Positions 1-9,700 of a stretch of DNA of 64,000 nucleotides are shown one piece after another. The notes beneath the pieces are model-generated. The model was not told the origin of the DNA. It worked only from the letters and a program-made list of their open reading frames with translations, and searched no databases. The translations under genes and the position numbers were made by a program. Each line of letters begins with the position of its first letter. Position 1 is the stretch's first letter. Origin of the DNA: Sterolibacterium sp. (GTDB taxonomy: Bacteria; Pseudomonadota; Gammaproteobacteria; Burkholderiales; Rhodocyclaceae); assembly GCA_018062105.1 (NCBI GenBank), contig JAGOSV010000004.1:1-64000 (forward strand). Direction: 5' to 3'.

Positions 1-258
1 CGCGAAGCACTGGAAAATGCCCTGCCGCGCCTGCGCGAAATGTTTGCCGATGCCGGTCTGAGCCTGGGACAGGCCAATGTCGGTGCAGACAGCGGCAGCC
101 ATGCCGCCCATCAGCCCTTCGATCAACGCGGAAACAGGGCGGATTCATCGTCCTTTTCTGCCACGGCAGACGATTCCGGCCGGGGTAACATGCAAGCCCT
201 GACTGGTGCCAGCCCGTGGTTGCAGCGCGGCCGGGGGATGGTTGACGTTTTTGCCTGA
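1..258 (+). CDS. fliK: Flagellar hook-length control protein FliK, C-terminal end (partial)
   Basis: The frame is open from the first base of the window and ends at 258, so only the last 85 residues are present. The stretch ALPRLREMFADAGLSLGQAN is typical of the FliK C-terminal domain that interacts with FlhB to switch the export gate from rod/hook to filament substrates. The remaining tail is hydrophilic and rich in Gly, Ser and Gln, as FliK ends usually are. Its position directly before fliLMNOPQR on the same strand supports the call. The start and the N-terminal ruler domain lie outside the window. Confidence 0.8.
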   Translation, partial: REALENALPRLREMFADAGLSLGQANVGADSGSHAAHQPFDQRGNRADSSSFSATADDSGRGNMQALTGASPWLQRGRGMVDVFA

Positions 259-377
259 GCAACGGCGACCTGTCATACTTGGGCGGCTGGAGGGTCTACC
301 TTCCTGCACTCTTGCTTTCAGACATCTCCTGCCGAACAACAGGCGGCCCCCTGACCTGAACAAAAAAGGAGCCATGA

Positions 378-929
378 ATGGCGAAAGCCCCTGAAAAAAC
401 CGAAGCCGCTGCCGAAAAGCCGGGCAAGAAGCGCCTGATCCTCATCATCGGTCTGGTGCTGGTGCTGCTCGTCGGTGCTGGCGGGGCGGCGTTCTTCGTC
501 ATGAAAAAGAACCACCAGCAGGCCACGGAAGAAGATGAGGAAGCCCCGGCCAAGCGCAAAGCCAAGCCCAAACCCGAGCATCCACCGGCCATCGTCAAGC
601 TGGATCAATTCACCGTCAAACTGCGATCCGATGAAGGCAAGAACGAGCAGTACATGCAGGCCGTGGTCGAATTGGAAGCACGCGATCCCTCCGTCGCCGA
701 CCTCACCAAGGGCTACATGTCACAGATCCGTGCCAAGATCCTGCTGATCCTGATGGGCAAGACCCCTTCCGAAATCTCCAGCCCGGAAGGGGTGGAAACA
801 CTCTCGGTAGAGCTGCGCAATGCCGTCAACCAGATTCTCGATGGCAACCCCAGAGCCCCAGACGCCACCAAGACCGCTGCCGATGATCCTGTCCAGGCGG
901 TCTATCTCACCCAGTTCATCATCCAGTAA
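378..929 (+). CDS. fliL: Flagellar basal body-associated protein FliL
   Basis: A 183-residue inner-membrane protein with a Lys-rich cytoplasmic N terminus, one membrane segment at about residues 20-41 and a periplasmic domain. This is the usual FliL plan. FliL sits around the motor next to stator MotAB and affects torque. An upstream ATG at 374 opens only a six-codon frame, so the ATG at 378, preceded by an AAAAAGGAG ribosome binding site, is the start. A charged, Pro/Lys-rich stretch of about 30 residues follows the membrane segment. The gene leads fliLMNOPQR; 119 bp separate it from fliK. Confidence 0.93.
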   Translation: MAKAPEKTEAAAEKPGKKRLILIIGLVLVLLVGAGGAAFFVMKKNHQQATEEDEEAPAKRKAKPKPEHPPAIVKLDQFTVKLRSDEGKNEQYMQAVVELEARDPSVADLTKGYMSQIRAKILLILMGKTPSEISSPEGVETLSVELRNAVNQILDGNPRAPDATKTAADDPVQAVYLTQFIIQ

Positions 930-938
930 CCGATCAGC

Positions 939-1946
939 ATGACTCAGGACTTTCTCTCCCAGGAAGAAGTCGATGCCCTGCTGAAAGGGGTCACCGGCGA
1001 AACCGACGACGCGCACGAAGAGCACGTCGATCCTGGTGGTGGGCAGTCTCACGACAAAAGCAACCAAGCGCGAGCCTACGATCTGGGGCGGCAGGAGCGC
1101 ATCGTCCGTGGCCGCATGCCGACGCTCGAAATGGTCAACGAGCGCTTCATGCGTAATCTGCGCATCGGCCTGTTCTCCTACATGCACCGCCACATCGAGA
1201 TCATGGTCAGCCCCATCCGGGTGCAGAAATACAGCGAGTTCGTGCGCAACCTGATCGTTCCGACCAACCTCAACCTAGTGCAGATCAAGCCCCTACGCGG
1301 CACCGGCCTGTTCGTCTTCGACCCCAACCTGATCTTCCTCGTTGTCGACAACATGTTTGGTGGCGATGGCCGCTTTCACACCCGCGTCGAAGGACGGGAC
1401 TTCACCGCCACCGAACAACGCATCATCCAGGGTCTGCTGAAAACTGCCTTCACCGAATACGAAAAGGCCTGGCACCCCATCTATCCGATCACCTGCGAAT
1501 ATGTGCGCTCGGAAATGAACACCCAGTTCGCCAACATCGCCACCCCCTCCGAAGTCGTGGTGGCCGTCACCTTCACCATCGAGTTTTCCGGTGCCGCCTC
1601 GGAAATGCACATCTGCCTGCCCTATTCGATGATCGAGCCGATTCGCGACCTGTTGAACAGTACCCTCAACAGTGAACAGGCCGTCGAGGACAAACGCTGG
1701 ATCTCGCTGCTGCACAGCCAGCTGAAAGCAGCCGAAGTGGAACTGGTCGTCCCGCTGGGAGAAACCACCCTCTCCCTGCGCGACATCATGGAACTCAAGG
1801 CCGGGGATGTCCTGCCACTCGACATCCACGAAACACTCATCGCCACCATCGATGATTTCCCCGCCCTCAAGGCCAAATATGGCGTCCGCAATGGCCAATA
1901 TGCCCTCAAGGTCGAAGGCTTCGCCAGCCTGCGCGGAGAATCATGA
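939..1946 (+). CDS. fliM: Flagellar motor switch protein FliM
   Basis: A 335-residue C-ring protein. The N terminus (MTQDFLSQEEVDALLKG) is the conserved segment that binds phosphorylated CheY. The middle holds the CheC-like domain that contacts FliG, and the C-terminal part the SpoA domain that pairs with FliN. Length is normal for the family. It follows fliL by 9 bp and precedes fliN by 43 bp, consistent with co-transcription. Confidence 0.97.
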   Translation: MTQDFLSQEEVDALLKGVTGETDDAHEEHVDPGGGQSHDKSNQARAYDLGRQERIVRGRMPTLEMVNERFMRNLRIGLFSYMHRHIEIMVSPIRVQKYSEFVRNLIVPTNLNLVQIKPLRGTGLFVFDPNLIFLVVDNMFGGDGRFHTRVEGRDFTATEQRIIQGLLKTAFTEYEKAWHPIYPITCEYVRSEMNTQFANIATPSEVVVAVTFTIEFSGAASEMHICLPYSMIEPIRDLLNSTLNSEQAVEDKRWISLLHSQLKAAEVELVVPLGETTLSLRDIMELKAGDVLPLDIHETLIATIDDFPALKAKYGVRNGQYALKVEGFASLRGES

Positions 1947-1989
1947 ACCTTGAACCCTGATCCTTGGCCGCCGATGACCGGAGCAAACA

Positions 1990-2409
1990 ATGACTGATGA
2001 AAACCAGGTAAGTGATGACGACTGGGCCGCTGCCATGGGCGAGCAGACCACGGCCGAAGCCGACCAGACGCAGGATCACACCAACGTCCAAAGTGCCACG
2101 GATGTCTTTGAACAGCTGACCGATGACACCGGCAAGCCGGATGGACTGGGCGACTTCAACCTGATCCTGGACATCCCGGTCACCCTGACGGTTGAACTGG
2201 GGCGCACACGCATGTCCATCCGCAACCTGCTGCAACTGTCCCATGGCTCCGTCGTCGAGCTCGAAGGACTGGCCGGCGAACCACTCGACATCCTCGTCAA
2301 CGGTACCCTCATCGCCCAGGGAGAGGTCGTCGTGGTCAATGAAAAATTCGGTATCCGCCTCACCGACGTCATCACCCCGGCCGAGCGCCTCAACAAGATC
2401 CACCGCTGA
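1990..2409 (+). CDS. fliN: Flagellar motor switch protein FliN
   Basis: A 139-residue protein: an acidic, variable N-terminal region of about 55 residues, followed by the SpoA domain (LILDIPVTLTVELGRTRM through LNILVNGTLIAQGEVVVVNE-like residues). FliN forms the lower part of the C-ring with FliM and docks FliH and the export ATPase. Start chosen at the ATG after GGAGCAAACA. It lies between fliM and fliO as in other bacteria. Confidence 0.96.
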   Translation: MTDENQVSDDDWAAAMGEQTTAEADQTQDHTNVQSATDVFEQLTDDTGKPDGLGDFNLILDIPVTLTVELGRTRMSIRNLLQLSHGSVVELEGLAGEPLDILVNGTLIAQGEVVVVNEKFGIRLTDVITPAERLNKIHR

Positions 2410-2522
2410 TCCCACACATTCCGCCCCCCCATCCCGCTTCTTCCTTGCGACAAGAAACTAGGGGCGTTTCCAGCCTCTGCTTGAAGCATCAAAGCGGCAC
2501 GCGCGGAGTAGCATCACGCCGC

Positions 2523-3038
2523 ATGTTCCCCTCGTGCCGCACCCTGCCCCCGACTGGTCATCCGCCCTGCTTGCCAGTGCGTTTTCTGCCATCATGGCCG
2601 GCACCCAGCCTCCTGTCCGTCCTTCTGCTCTTGCCCAGTCTGGCTCTGGCCGATGCCGCATCCGCCCCGGCGCTGCCTGCGCCCACCCCTAGCGGCGGTC
2701 TGTTACAGGTCGTTTTCAGCCTCTTGCTGGTCGCCCTGCTGCTGGGTGGCACCCTCTACCTGCTCAACCGTCTGAACCACCAGCGTGCCGGCAACCCTGC
2801 CCTGCTGCGCGTCATCTCGGGAGCCACGCTAGGACCGCGTGAGCGCATCGTCATCGTCGAAGTCGCAGACACCTGGCTGGTGCTAGGGGTTACCGCCGGG
2901 CAAATCACCCGTCTACACGAACTCCCCCGGCAGACGGATGCCACGGCACCATCTGCACCATCTGAACCACTGGCCCAGAATTTTGCAGCCTGGCTGAAAG
3001 CTGTCATGGAACGCCGCCATGCATCCGGGCCGCATTAA
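2523..3038 (+). CDS. fliO: Flagellar biosynthesis protein FliO
   Basis: A 171-residue protein if translation starts at the ATG at 2523. The frame is open back to a TTG at 2445, but that extension is low in hydrophobic residues and lacks a convincing ribosome site. There is a signal-like hydrophobic stretch at about residues 28-44, a membrane segment at about 60-81, then a soluble domain with the FliO pattern [20 protein letters not shown]. FliO is the assembly chaperone for FliP. Its 3' end overlaps fliP by 20 bp, indicating translational coupling. The start is uncertain. Confidence 0.85.
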   Translation: MFPSCRTLPPTGHPPCLPVRFLPSWPAPSLLSVLLLLPSLALADAASAPALPAPTPSGGLLQVVFSLLLVALLLGGTLYLLNRLNHQRAGNPALLRVISGATLGPRERIVIVEVADTWLVLGVTAGQITRLHELPRQTDATAPSAPSEPLAQNFAAWLKAVMERRHASGPH

Positions 3039-3762
3039 GCCGTTGCTGGCCGCGGGCCTGCTCCTGCTACCCGCCTTGGCCTGGGCACAGGCCATGCCGG
3101 CCCTGACCAGCACGCCCGCCAGTGGTGGCGGCACCCAATGGTCGCTGTCCATCCAGACGCTGCTGATGCTCACCAGTCTGAGCTTCCTGCCCGCCATGCT
3201 GCTGATGATGACCAGCTTCACCCGCATCATCATTGTTTTCTCCCTGCTGCGCAGCGCACTCGGCACCCAATCCTCTCCCCCCAACCAGATCCTCGTCGGC
3301 CTGGCACTGTTCCTGACCTTCTTCATCATGGCCCCGGTCGGCGACAAGATTTACACCGATGCCTACCAGCCGCTGGCCGAAAACAAGATTACCTTCACCG
3401 AAGCCCTCGACCGCGGTGCCGTGCCATTACGTGCCTTCATGCTCAAGCAAACACGCGAGCCGGACCTAACCCTGTTTACCAAGATTGCCGGCCTGCCCAA
3501 ACCAGAAGGCCCCGAGCAGGTCTCGATGCGTGTGCTGGTACCGGCCTTCGTCACCTCAGAGCTGAAAACCGCCTTCCAGATCGGCTTCATTGTCTTCATT
3601 CCCTTCCTCATCATCGACATGGTGGTCGCCTCTGTGCTGATGTCGATGGGCATGATGATGATGTCCCCAGTCATCGTCGCCCTGCCCTTCAAGATCATGC
3701 TGTTCGTGCTGGTCGACGGCTGGACGCTGCTGATCGGCTCTCTGGTGCAAAGCTTCGGCTGA
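3019..3762 (+). CDS. fliP: Flagellar export gate protein FliP
   Basis: A 247-residue membrane protein with a cleavable signal peptide ending near ALAWAQA, then the conserved FliP core ([20 protein letters not shown] and the C-terminal hydrophobic hairpin rich in Met). FliP forms the pentameric core of the flagellar type III export gate with FliQ and FliR. The Met-rich segment MGMMMMSP corresponds to the methionine gasket of the channel. The gene overlaps fliO and precedes fliQ by 16 bp. Confidence 0.97.
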   Translation: MHPGRIKPLLAAGLLLLPALAWAQAMPALTSTPASGGGTQWSLSIQTLLMLTSLSFLPAMLLMMTSFTRIIIVFSLLRSALGTQSSPPNQILVGLALFLTFFIMAPVGDKIYTDAYQPLAENKITFTEALDRGAVPLRAFMLKQTREPDLTLFTKIAGLPKPEGPEQVSMRVLVPAFVTSELKTAFQIGFIVFIPFLIIDMVVASVLMSMGMMMMSPVIVALPFKIMLFVLVDGWTLLIGSLVQSFG

Positions 3763-3778
3763 GCGTGAAAGTGATCTC

Positions 3779-4048
3779 ATGACCCCCACCACCGTCATCG
3801 AACTGGCGCGCGGTGCCATCGAAACCCTACTCATGGTGTCGCTGCCACTGTTTTTGGTCGCGCTGATCGTCGGTCTGCTGGTCAGCATCTTCCAGGCGGC
3901 CACCCAGATCAACGAAGCCACACTGTCCTTCGTCCCCAAGCTGCTGGCCATCTTCGTCACCATGATCGTCGGCGGGCCGTGGATGCTGACGATACTGACC
4001 GACTACATCCGTCGCCTCTTTGAAAGCATCCCGACCCTCATCGGATGA
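3779..4048 (+). CDS. fliQ: Flagellar export gate protein FliQ
   Basis: An 89-residue protein with two membrane segments separated by the conserved polar loop SIFQAATQINEATLSFVPK, a family signature. It wraps around the FliP/FliR core of the export gate. Length and position between fliP and fliR are standard. Confidence 0.97.
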   Translation: MTPTTVIELARGAIETLLMVSLPLFLVALIVGLLVSIFQAATQINEATLSFVPKLLAIFVTMIVGGPWMLTILTDYIRRLFESIPTLIG

Positions 4049-4064
4049 ACGGGCGATTGCTGGA

Positions 4065-4856
4065 ATGATCACCTTCACCTCCGCCCAGCTCGACACCTGG
4101 ATTGCCACCTTCCTCTACCCGCTAGCCCGCATCCTGGCCCTGCTGGTGGCCGCCCCCATTTTCAACAGCGCTGGGCTGTCGACCGTCATCCGCCTGATTT
4201 TTGGCCTGTCCCTCAGCCTGGCCATTGCCCCGGCGCTGCCCGCCGGTCCGATCATCCCACCCGGCTCCTGGGTCGGCCTGTTCGTCCTGGCGCAACAAGT
4301 TATCATTGGCGTTACCCTGGGCTTGACGCTACGCCTCATCTTCACCGCCGTCGACGTTGCCGGGGAATTGACCGGACTGCAGATGGGTTTGTCGTTCGCC
4401 TCTTTCTTCGACCCCCAGAGCAACGCCCAGACCGCCGTCATCAGCTCCTTTCTCGGCCTAGTGACGGGCCTGTTGTTTCTGTCGATGAATGGCCATCTTC
4501 TGATGCTCTCGGTGCTGGCCGAGAGCTTCCGTTTCCTGCCCATTTCAGCCACCCCCTTCGGGGCAGCCGGATTCGGCAAATTCATGCTCTGGTCGGGCGT
4601 ACTTTTTTCTGCCGGGCTCATGCTGGCACTACCCTTCATCGCGGCCTTGCTGATTGCCAACATTTCCCTGGGTGTGCTGGCACGCATTGCGCCACAGCTC
4701 AACATCTTCGCCATCGGCTTTCCCGTCACTAGCATCACCGGCTTCACCATGCTGATGCTCACGCTGCCCCATCTGGGAACAGCACTGACCCAACTCTACG
4801 AGCGCGGCTTTGTCGCCATGTCGGAGGTGATGCGGGCCGGCGGTGCCGTATTCTGA
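4065..4856 (+). CDS. fliR: Flagellar export gate protein FliR
   Basis: A 263-residue polytopic membrane protein that completes the export gate. The ATG at 4065 gives MITFTSAQLDTW, the usual FliR beginning; the frame is open further upstream from a TTG, but that part overlaps the end of fliQ and is not conserved in character. Several hydrophobic segments and the motif FASFFDPQSNAQTAVIS are as expected. It is the last gene of the rightward operon; flhB is not adjacent. Its final 61 bp overlap the converging lipoprotein gene on the other strand. Confidence 0.96.
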   Translation: MITFTSAQLDTWIATFLYPLARILALLVAAPIFNSAGLSTVIRLIFGLSLSLAIAPALPAGPIIPPGSWVGLFVLAQQVIIGVTLGLTLRLIFTAVDVAGELTGLQMGLSFASFFDPQSNAQTAVISSFLGLVTGLLFLSMNGHLLMLSVLAESFRFLPISATPFGAAGFGKFMLWSGVLFSAGLMLALPFIAALLIANISLGVLARIAPQLNIFAIGFPVTSITGFTMLMLTLPHLGTALTQLYERGFVAMSEVMRAGGAVF

Positions 4857-5362
4857 TCAACAGTCAGTCCTCCCTCCGTCTGCTCCGGTTGCTCCGGTTG
4901 CAAATGTCCCGGCCCCTGCAGGCGGATCACGCCATTGGCTACCCGTTGCGCACCAAGCACTGACGAATCCAGTCCTTCTTCATATTCGACCACGTCATAA
5001 CTGTCGAAACCGCCATACTGCACCAGATCACGCGCCCGGCGCTGAAATACCTGGCGCGCTTCGCCCGCCCCACCGGCGTGGTAGCGCTTCATGCGCATCG
5101 ACACCAGCACCAGATTGTCGGACAGAGGAGCCACTTCGACCGACCAGTTGGGCGCCAACGGATCGAGTATCAGATATGCCGCACCGGCATAGGCACCCCA
5201 GAACACGATCTTTTCCAGCGGCACCCCAAACCCGGGAGAGAGTTTGATATTGGTATCGGCAATCACGCCGCCGACGCGGCTGGTGTTGCTGCTGCAGGCA
5301 ACCAGCCCGGCCAGTACCCCCAACAGCAGCCCGCCGCGAAGAATGCGCCGGATGTTCCACAT
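4796..5362 (-). CDS. Predicted lipoprotein of unknown function, downstream of flgL
   Basis: A 188-residue protein with a lipoprotein signal: Arg-rich start, hydrophobic stretch GLLLGVLAGL and lipobox LVAC with the acylated Cys at position 23. The mature part has a short hydrophobic segment (IVFWGAYAGAAYLIL) and no motif I recognise; the last 30 residues are Pro/Gln-rich. The start follows the flgL stop by one base, so it is probably translated with flgKL. The tail is antisense to the 3' end of fliR. Linked position suggests an envelope-associated flagellar accessory, but this is inference. Confidence 0.75.
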   Translation of the reverse strand: MWNIRRILRGGLLLGVLAGLVACSSNTSRVGGVIADTNIKLSPGFGVPLEKIVFWGAYAGAAYLILDPLAPNWSVEVAPLSDNLVLVSMRMKRYHAGGAGEARQVFQRRARDLVQYGGFDSYDVVEYEEGLDSSVLGAQRVANGVIRLQGPGHLQPEQPEQTEGGLTVDQNTAPPARITSDMATKPRS

Positions 5363-5363
5363 A

Positions 5364-6680
5364 TCAGTTGATGTAATTGAACAGGGACAGGTTGGAGACC
5401 TTGACGAAGGACTGCTGCGCTGCCTGTAGCTGAGTTTGCAGCCGGGTCATGTCCGAAATGGTCTTGGCATAATCGACATCCTGCAGGTTGGACAGATTCT
5501 GCTGATACTGCAGATCGACGCTGCCATTCAGGGAACTCAGTGCCTGCAGCTGATTCATCGAAGCACCGATACGGGTGCGCTCCGTCAGGAAATTCTGATT
5601 GGCCTGATCGAGGTTATTGAGCGCCGAGGCGATGTCGCCATCCAGCCGCGCCTTGTTGTTGGCACCAATATTGGTCGGCCGCTCCAGCGCACCGATGAGA
5701 TTGCGCAGGGTATCGAACACGCTCTGGCTGGTGCTGCGCTTGACGCTGAAACTGTCACCATTGACCGGCGAGCCAGAGATGGTCACGGTCGCCCCAAAAT
5801 CGTTGTAGGGCACCGCCAGATTGTTGAAATCGATCGGCCGGCCAGGAACATAGGAATGAGTGTAGGTATTGCCGGAGCCGCTGGCAATCGACTGGGTACC
5901 GGTAAACAGGGACACCGGCGGATTAGTCGAGGCATCGACCAGGTCGTAATAGGTCGGGTTCGGCGTTACCGAAGGATCCACCCAGAAACGTACCTCCAGA
6001 TTGCCGCTGTTATTGACGCTGGTCCAGTTGTTTTCGGCGGTCACGCTGCTGTTGATGACAATGCCGCTACCGCCATTGTTCGGGCCATAAGCCGTCGTCA
6101 GCTGGCCATTACCACTAGGCACACGGTTGAAAACGTTGTTACCCGACTGGCTGACGGCCACCTGTTGCGATGGCGAAACCTGCAGCATGCGCTGACCATC
6201 ATCACCGAAATAACGCACCCCGCTGTCTGCCGTACCAGAAAAGGGCTGGGTATCGCCCATGTAACCGGAGAAAATGAACTGGCCGTTGGCATCCCGGGCA
6301 TTGGCAATCCCCATCAGCTGGTCGAAGCTGGCCCGCAGCTGCTGGGCAATGGCTTGCCGGTCATTGTCATTCAAGGCGGTATTGTTGCCGGCCTGCACTG
6401 CCAGAGTACGCACCGACAACATCAGGTCCGAGGCACTTTGCAGCTGCCCTTCGGCATAGCCCAGCAGCTCCATGGAACGGCCGTTGGCCTTGCCATACAT
6501 ACCGTTCATGTCCAGCGCCTGATTGACCACCAGGGCGCTGGCAGAAGCGACAGGGTCGTCCGCCGGGGAAAGCACGCGGCGACCGGTGGCCAGCTGCTGC
6601 TGATTATGGAAGAGATCGGAAGTCTGCCGGTTGATGGCGGACACCCCTGCGTCATGAATCATTCCGCTGCTGATACGCAT
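5364..6680 (-). CDS. flgL: Flagellar hook-associated protein 3 (hook-filament junction) FlgL
   Basis: A 438-residue protein with flagellin-like ends. The N terminus carries INRQTSDLFHNQQQLATGRR and VLSPADDPVAS, and the C terminus (residues about 350-438) is the helical domain ending in LFNYIN. FlgL forms the second junction ring between hook and filament. It is somewhat longer than enteric FlgL, with the extra length in the central variable region. It follows flgK by 34 bp in the leftward operon. Confidence 0.96.
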   Translation of the reverse strand: MRISSGMIHDAGVSAINRQTSDLFHNQQQLATGRRVLSPADDPVASASALVVNQALDMNGMYGKANGRSMELLGYAEGQLQSASDLMLSVRTLAVQAGNNTALNDNDRQAIAQQLRASFDQLMGIANARDANGQFIFSGYMGDTQPFSGTADSGVRYFGDDGQRMLQVSPSQQVAVSQSGNNVFNRVPSGNGQLTTAYGPNNGGSGIVINSSVTAENNWTSVNNSGNLEVRFWVDPSVTPNPTYYDLVDASTNPPVSLFTGTQSIASGSGNTYTHSYVPGRPIDFNNLAVPYNDFGATVTISGSPVNGDSFSVKRSTSQSVFDTLRNLIGALERPTNIGANNKARLDGDIASALNNLDQANQNFLTERTRIGASMNQLQALSSLNGSVDLQYQQNLSNLQDVDYAKTISDMTRLQTQLQAAQQSFVKVSNLSLFNYIN

Positions 6681-6714
6681 GATAGCCTCCGATTGAATCT
6701 CTGAATATTGCGGG

Positions 6715-9700
6715 TTACATGACCTGCAACAGGTTGTCGAACAACTTGCCGGCGACGGCGATCACCTTGGCCGAGGCTTGATAGGCCTGCTGATAACGCA
6801 GCAGATTGGCCGCCTCTTCGTCCAGATTGACTGCGGATACCGAGTCGCGCGATTTCTGTGCCTGGTCGGCCAGTGACTGCTGCGCCTGGCTACCCACTTG
6901 CACTTCCCGTGCCTTGTTACCCACCTGATTGACCATGCTGGCATACACCCCCTGATAGGTGGCCTTGCCGCCATCGAGCGTTTTGGCTGTCTGAAACTGA
7001 GCCAGCAACAGGGCATTGCGATTGTCGGACACGCCACTGTCATTAGGGCCAACGGTAAATTTGTCACCCTGCTTGGGTACGCCACTCAAGGCAAAGCTGT
7101 AACCGTTGAAGCTGACCTGGGCACCCGGGGTGTATTTCACCGGTGTCAGGGTCGAGGTGATCTGATAAGGGCTTTGCGTATCGCCTTCGACCGTCACCAT
7201 GGCCCCTACCGGGAAACCGGTAAAGCTGTTGTCGGATTCTCGGTAACTGATCGTGACCGGTGCCACCGGCAGGCTTTCGGTGCGCGTCACCGGCGTATTG
7301 ACGCTCATGGTGCTGAGGCCAGAGACCACGTTCCCTAGCGCCACGCCCGACGGCCCACCGATACGGTTGGAAGTAATGGACAGCTGGCCGGCACCGTTGA
7401 TCTTGACCTCGACACCCGGCGCGGCGAATTGGCTATTGACCGTCGATTGGATCTGATAGGCCAGCGTATTCGGCGTGTAACGGCCTTCCGGCACGAGGAT
7501 GGTCTGGACACCCGCGCCATCGACGTTGATGCTGAAGCGGTCATTGACCCCGGCCTTGATGTCGGTCGGATCGAGCAGCAGCAGGCCGCCCGATTGCACG
7601 GCCCGATTACCCACTGTCACGGCACCGCCAAACATCGTGTTGAAGCCTTGATTGACCCCGGTCACGGCGATATTGACGGCCGAGGCACCACCGACCATAT
7701 TGGAGGTCACGATCATCTTGCCCGAGACATCATCCACCTTCACCGTGGCACCGCCACCGATGGCCGTCTGGATGGCGCTGGCCAGCGCGATGCCGGACAT
7801 GTAGGTGGCCGGCGGCAAAATGATGGTGGTCGCCGGGCCACCATTGAGCGAAATGTCAAACTGGTCATTGACCGCTGCCACGATGGTCAGCGGATAGACC
7901 GAAGGTGCCGCCGTCCCTTGTGCCGCACCACGGAAGCTCGCCGCACCCGGCACGCCGAACATGTCGGTCAGACCCGTATTCGTTACCCCCGGCGTCGTGC
8001 CCATCGGCGGGTTGGTGATGCCGCCGCCGAACATGGCAGCAAAGCCGGTATTGACCCCGGCGGCAGCCAGAGTTGCCGCCGTCGTGCCGCCGACCATGGC
8101 CGAAGTCACCAGCAGCTGGCCGGCCGGATTCACGGTGACCGTCGCCCCCGGACCGATGGCTGTTTTCACCGCACTGGCCAGTGCCGTGCCGGAGTTATAA
8201 ACCCCGGCGGCTACCGTGATGCGGTTCACCGGCCCCCCATCGAGCACCAGATCGAACTGGTCGTTCACCCCGGTGGTGATGGTCAGGGGATAGGCCGGTG
8301 CGGCGTTGCCCAGGGCCATGCCCCGCGCTGCGTTGATTTCGAAAGAATCGCCATGCACCGGCGCGCCGGTCAGCGCCAGGGAAATGCCGTTGAAGCTGAT
8401 GTTGTTGCCGATGGTGTAGGGAACGGCGGTAGTCGGGCTGGTGATCTTGATGAACTGTCCGGCCCCGTTATCCACCGTCGAGCCCACCGGAAAGCCGTCG
8501 AGGCTGGGCACCGGCGTGTTGAGGTAGCGCAGGGTGATGGCGGCACCCGGCGGAATCTGCTGGACATTGCTGACCGTACCGGGCGAGATGGCACCCGTAC
8601 CATGATTGCTCAGGCTGATCCCTGTGCGGATGGGGGTCGCTGCCGCAATGGTGCGCGGATCGGTCACGAGCACGCCGATATTGCCCGCCACATTACGCAC
8701 TGCCTGGATCAGGTAGGAGGCGCCGGTTGGCGGCACCGCCGCCGGGACGATGGTCAGGCCATCAACGGTGGCCGGCGGGGTGGGCAATGCCCCACCACGC
8801 ACCAGCATGGTGTTGTCGGACAAGCGCAGCAGGCTGTAATTGCCGCCACCATTGGAGGTCAGCAAGTAGTCGCTGCTTTTCAGGTCAGCCGTCTTGGTGA
8901 TCTTGACATCGATCTTGATCGGCGGCTGAGGATTGTCGCTGCTGTCCAGCACCTGCGGGGTCGGCAGCGTAAAGAAATCGCCCCCCAGGGTGCCAGTCAG
9001 ATCCTGCCCCAGCCTGTGCTGGTCATTGAAATTCTGTCCCATCGTGACGGCAATGCGCCCCAGGGTGTTTTGCACCATGTCGAGCGTCTCGTTACGGAAG
9101 GCGAGCAGCCCGCCCATCGTCCCGCCCGTCAGCTGAGCCTCCGGCAGCAGCAGCGGCTGCCCAGAGGGCTGCTGCATGCCGACGACGGTACGCAAGGGAT
9201 CATGGATATCCTGAACCGCGACCAGTTCCGAAGGCGTATTACCGGTCACCAGCAGCTGGCCATTACCGATGAAGATGCTGTAGGAACCATCCGACTGCGG
9301 CACCGCCGTTGCCCGGATGGTCTTGTTGAGCTCATTGATGAGCTGGTCACGCTGATCGAGCAGATCATTGGCCGGCTGCATGCTGCCGGCCGACTGGGCA
9401 ATGATGATGCGCTGGTTGATGTCGGCAATCTGGCGTGCCTGGGTATTGATCTGCACCACCTGGTCACTGATGCGTGAATTCACGCCCAGCCGGACTTCGT
9501 TGATGCGGGTATCCATGGCATTGAGACGCGATGCCATCGATTTCGCCTCGGACAAAAAGGCCTGGCGCGACGGGATGGAGGACGGGTTGGACACCAGCTC
9601 CCCCAGACCAGTGAAAAAGTTGTTCATGGCCGAGCTCAGACCCGAGCTCGTATCGGCGACCAGATTGTCGATCTGGGAAATCTGGCCACTGTAACTTTCC

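Noticed and set aside
7429..9477. Open frame of 682 codons opposite flgK
   Set aside because: Antisense to the FlgK repeat region; its His/Arg-rich repeats are simply the complement of the Gly/Thr/Val-rich FlgK repeats.
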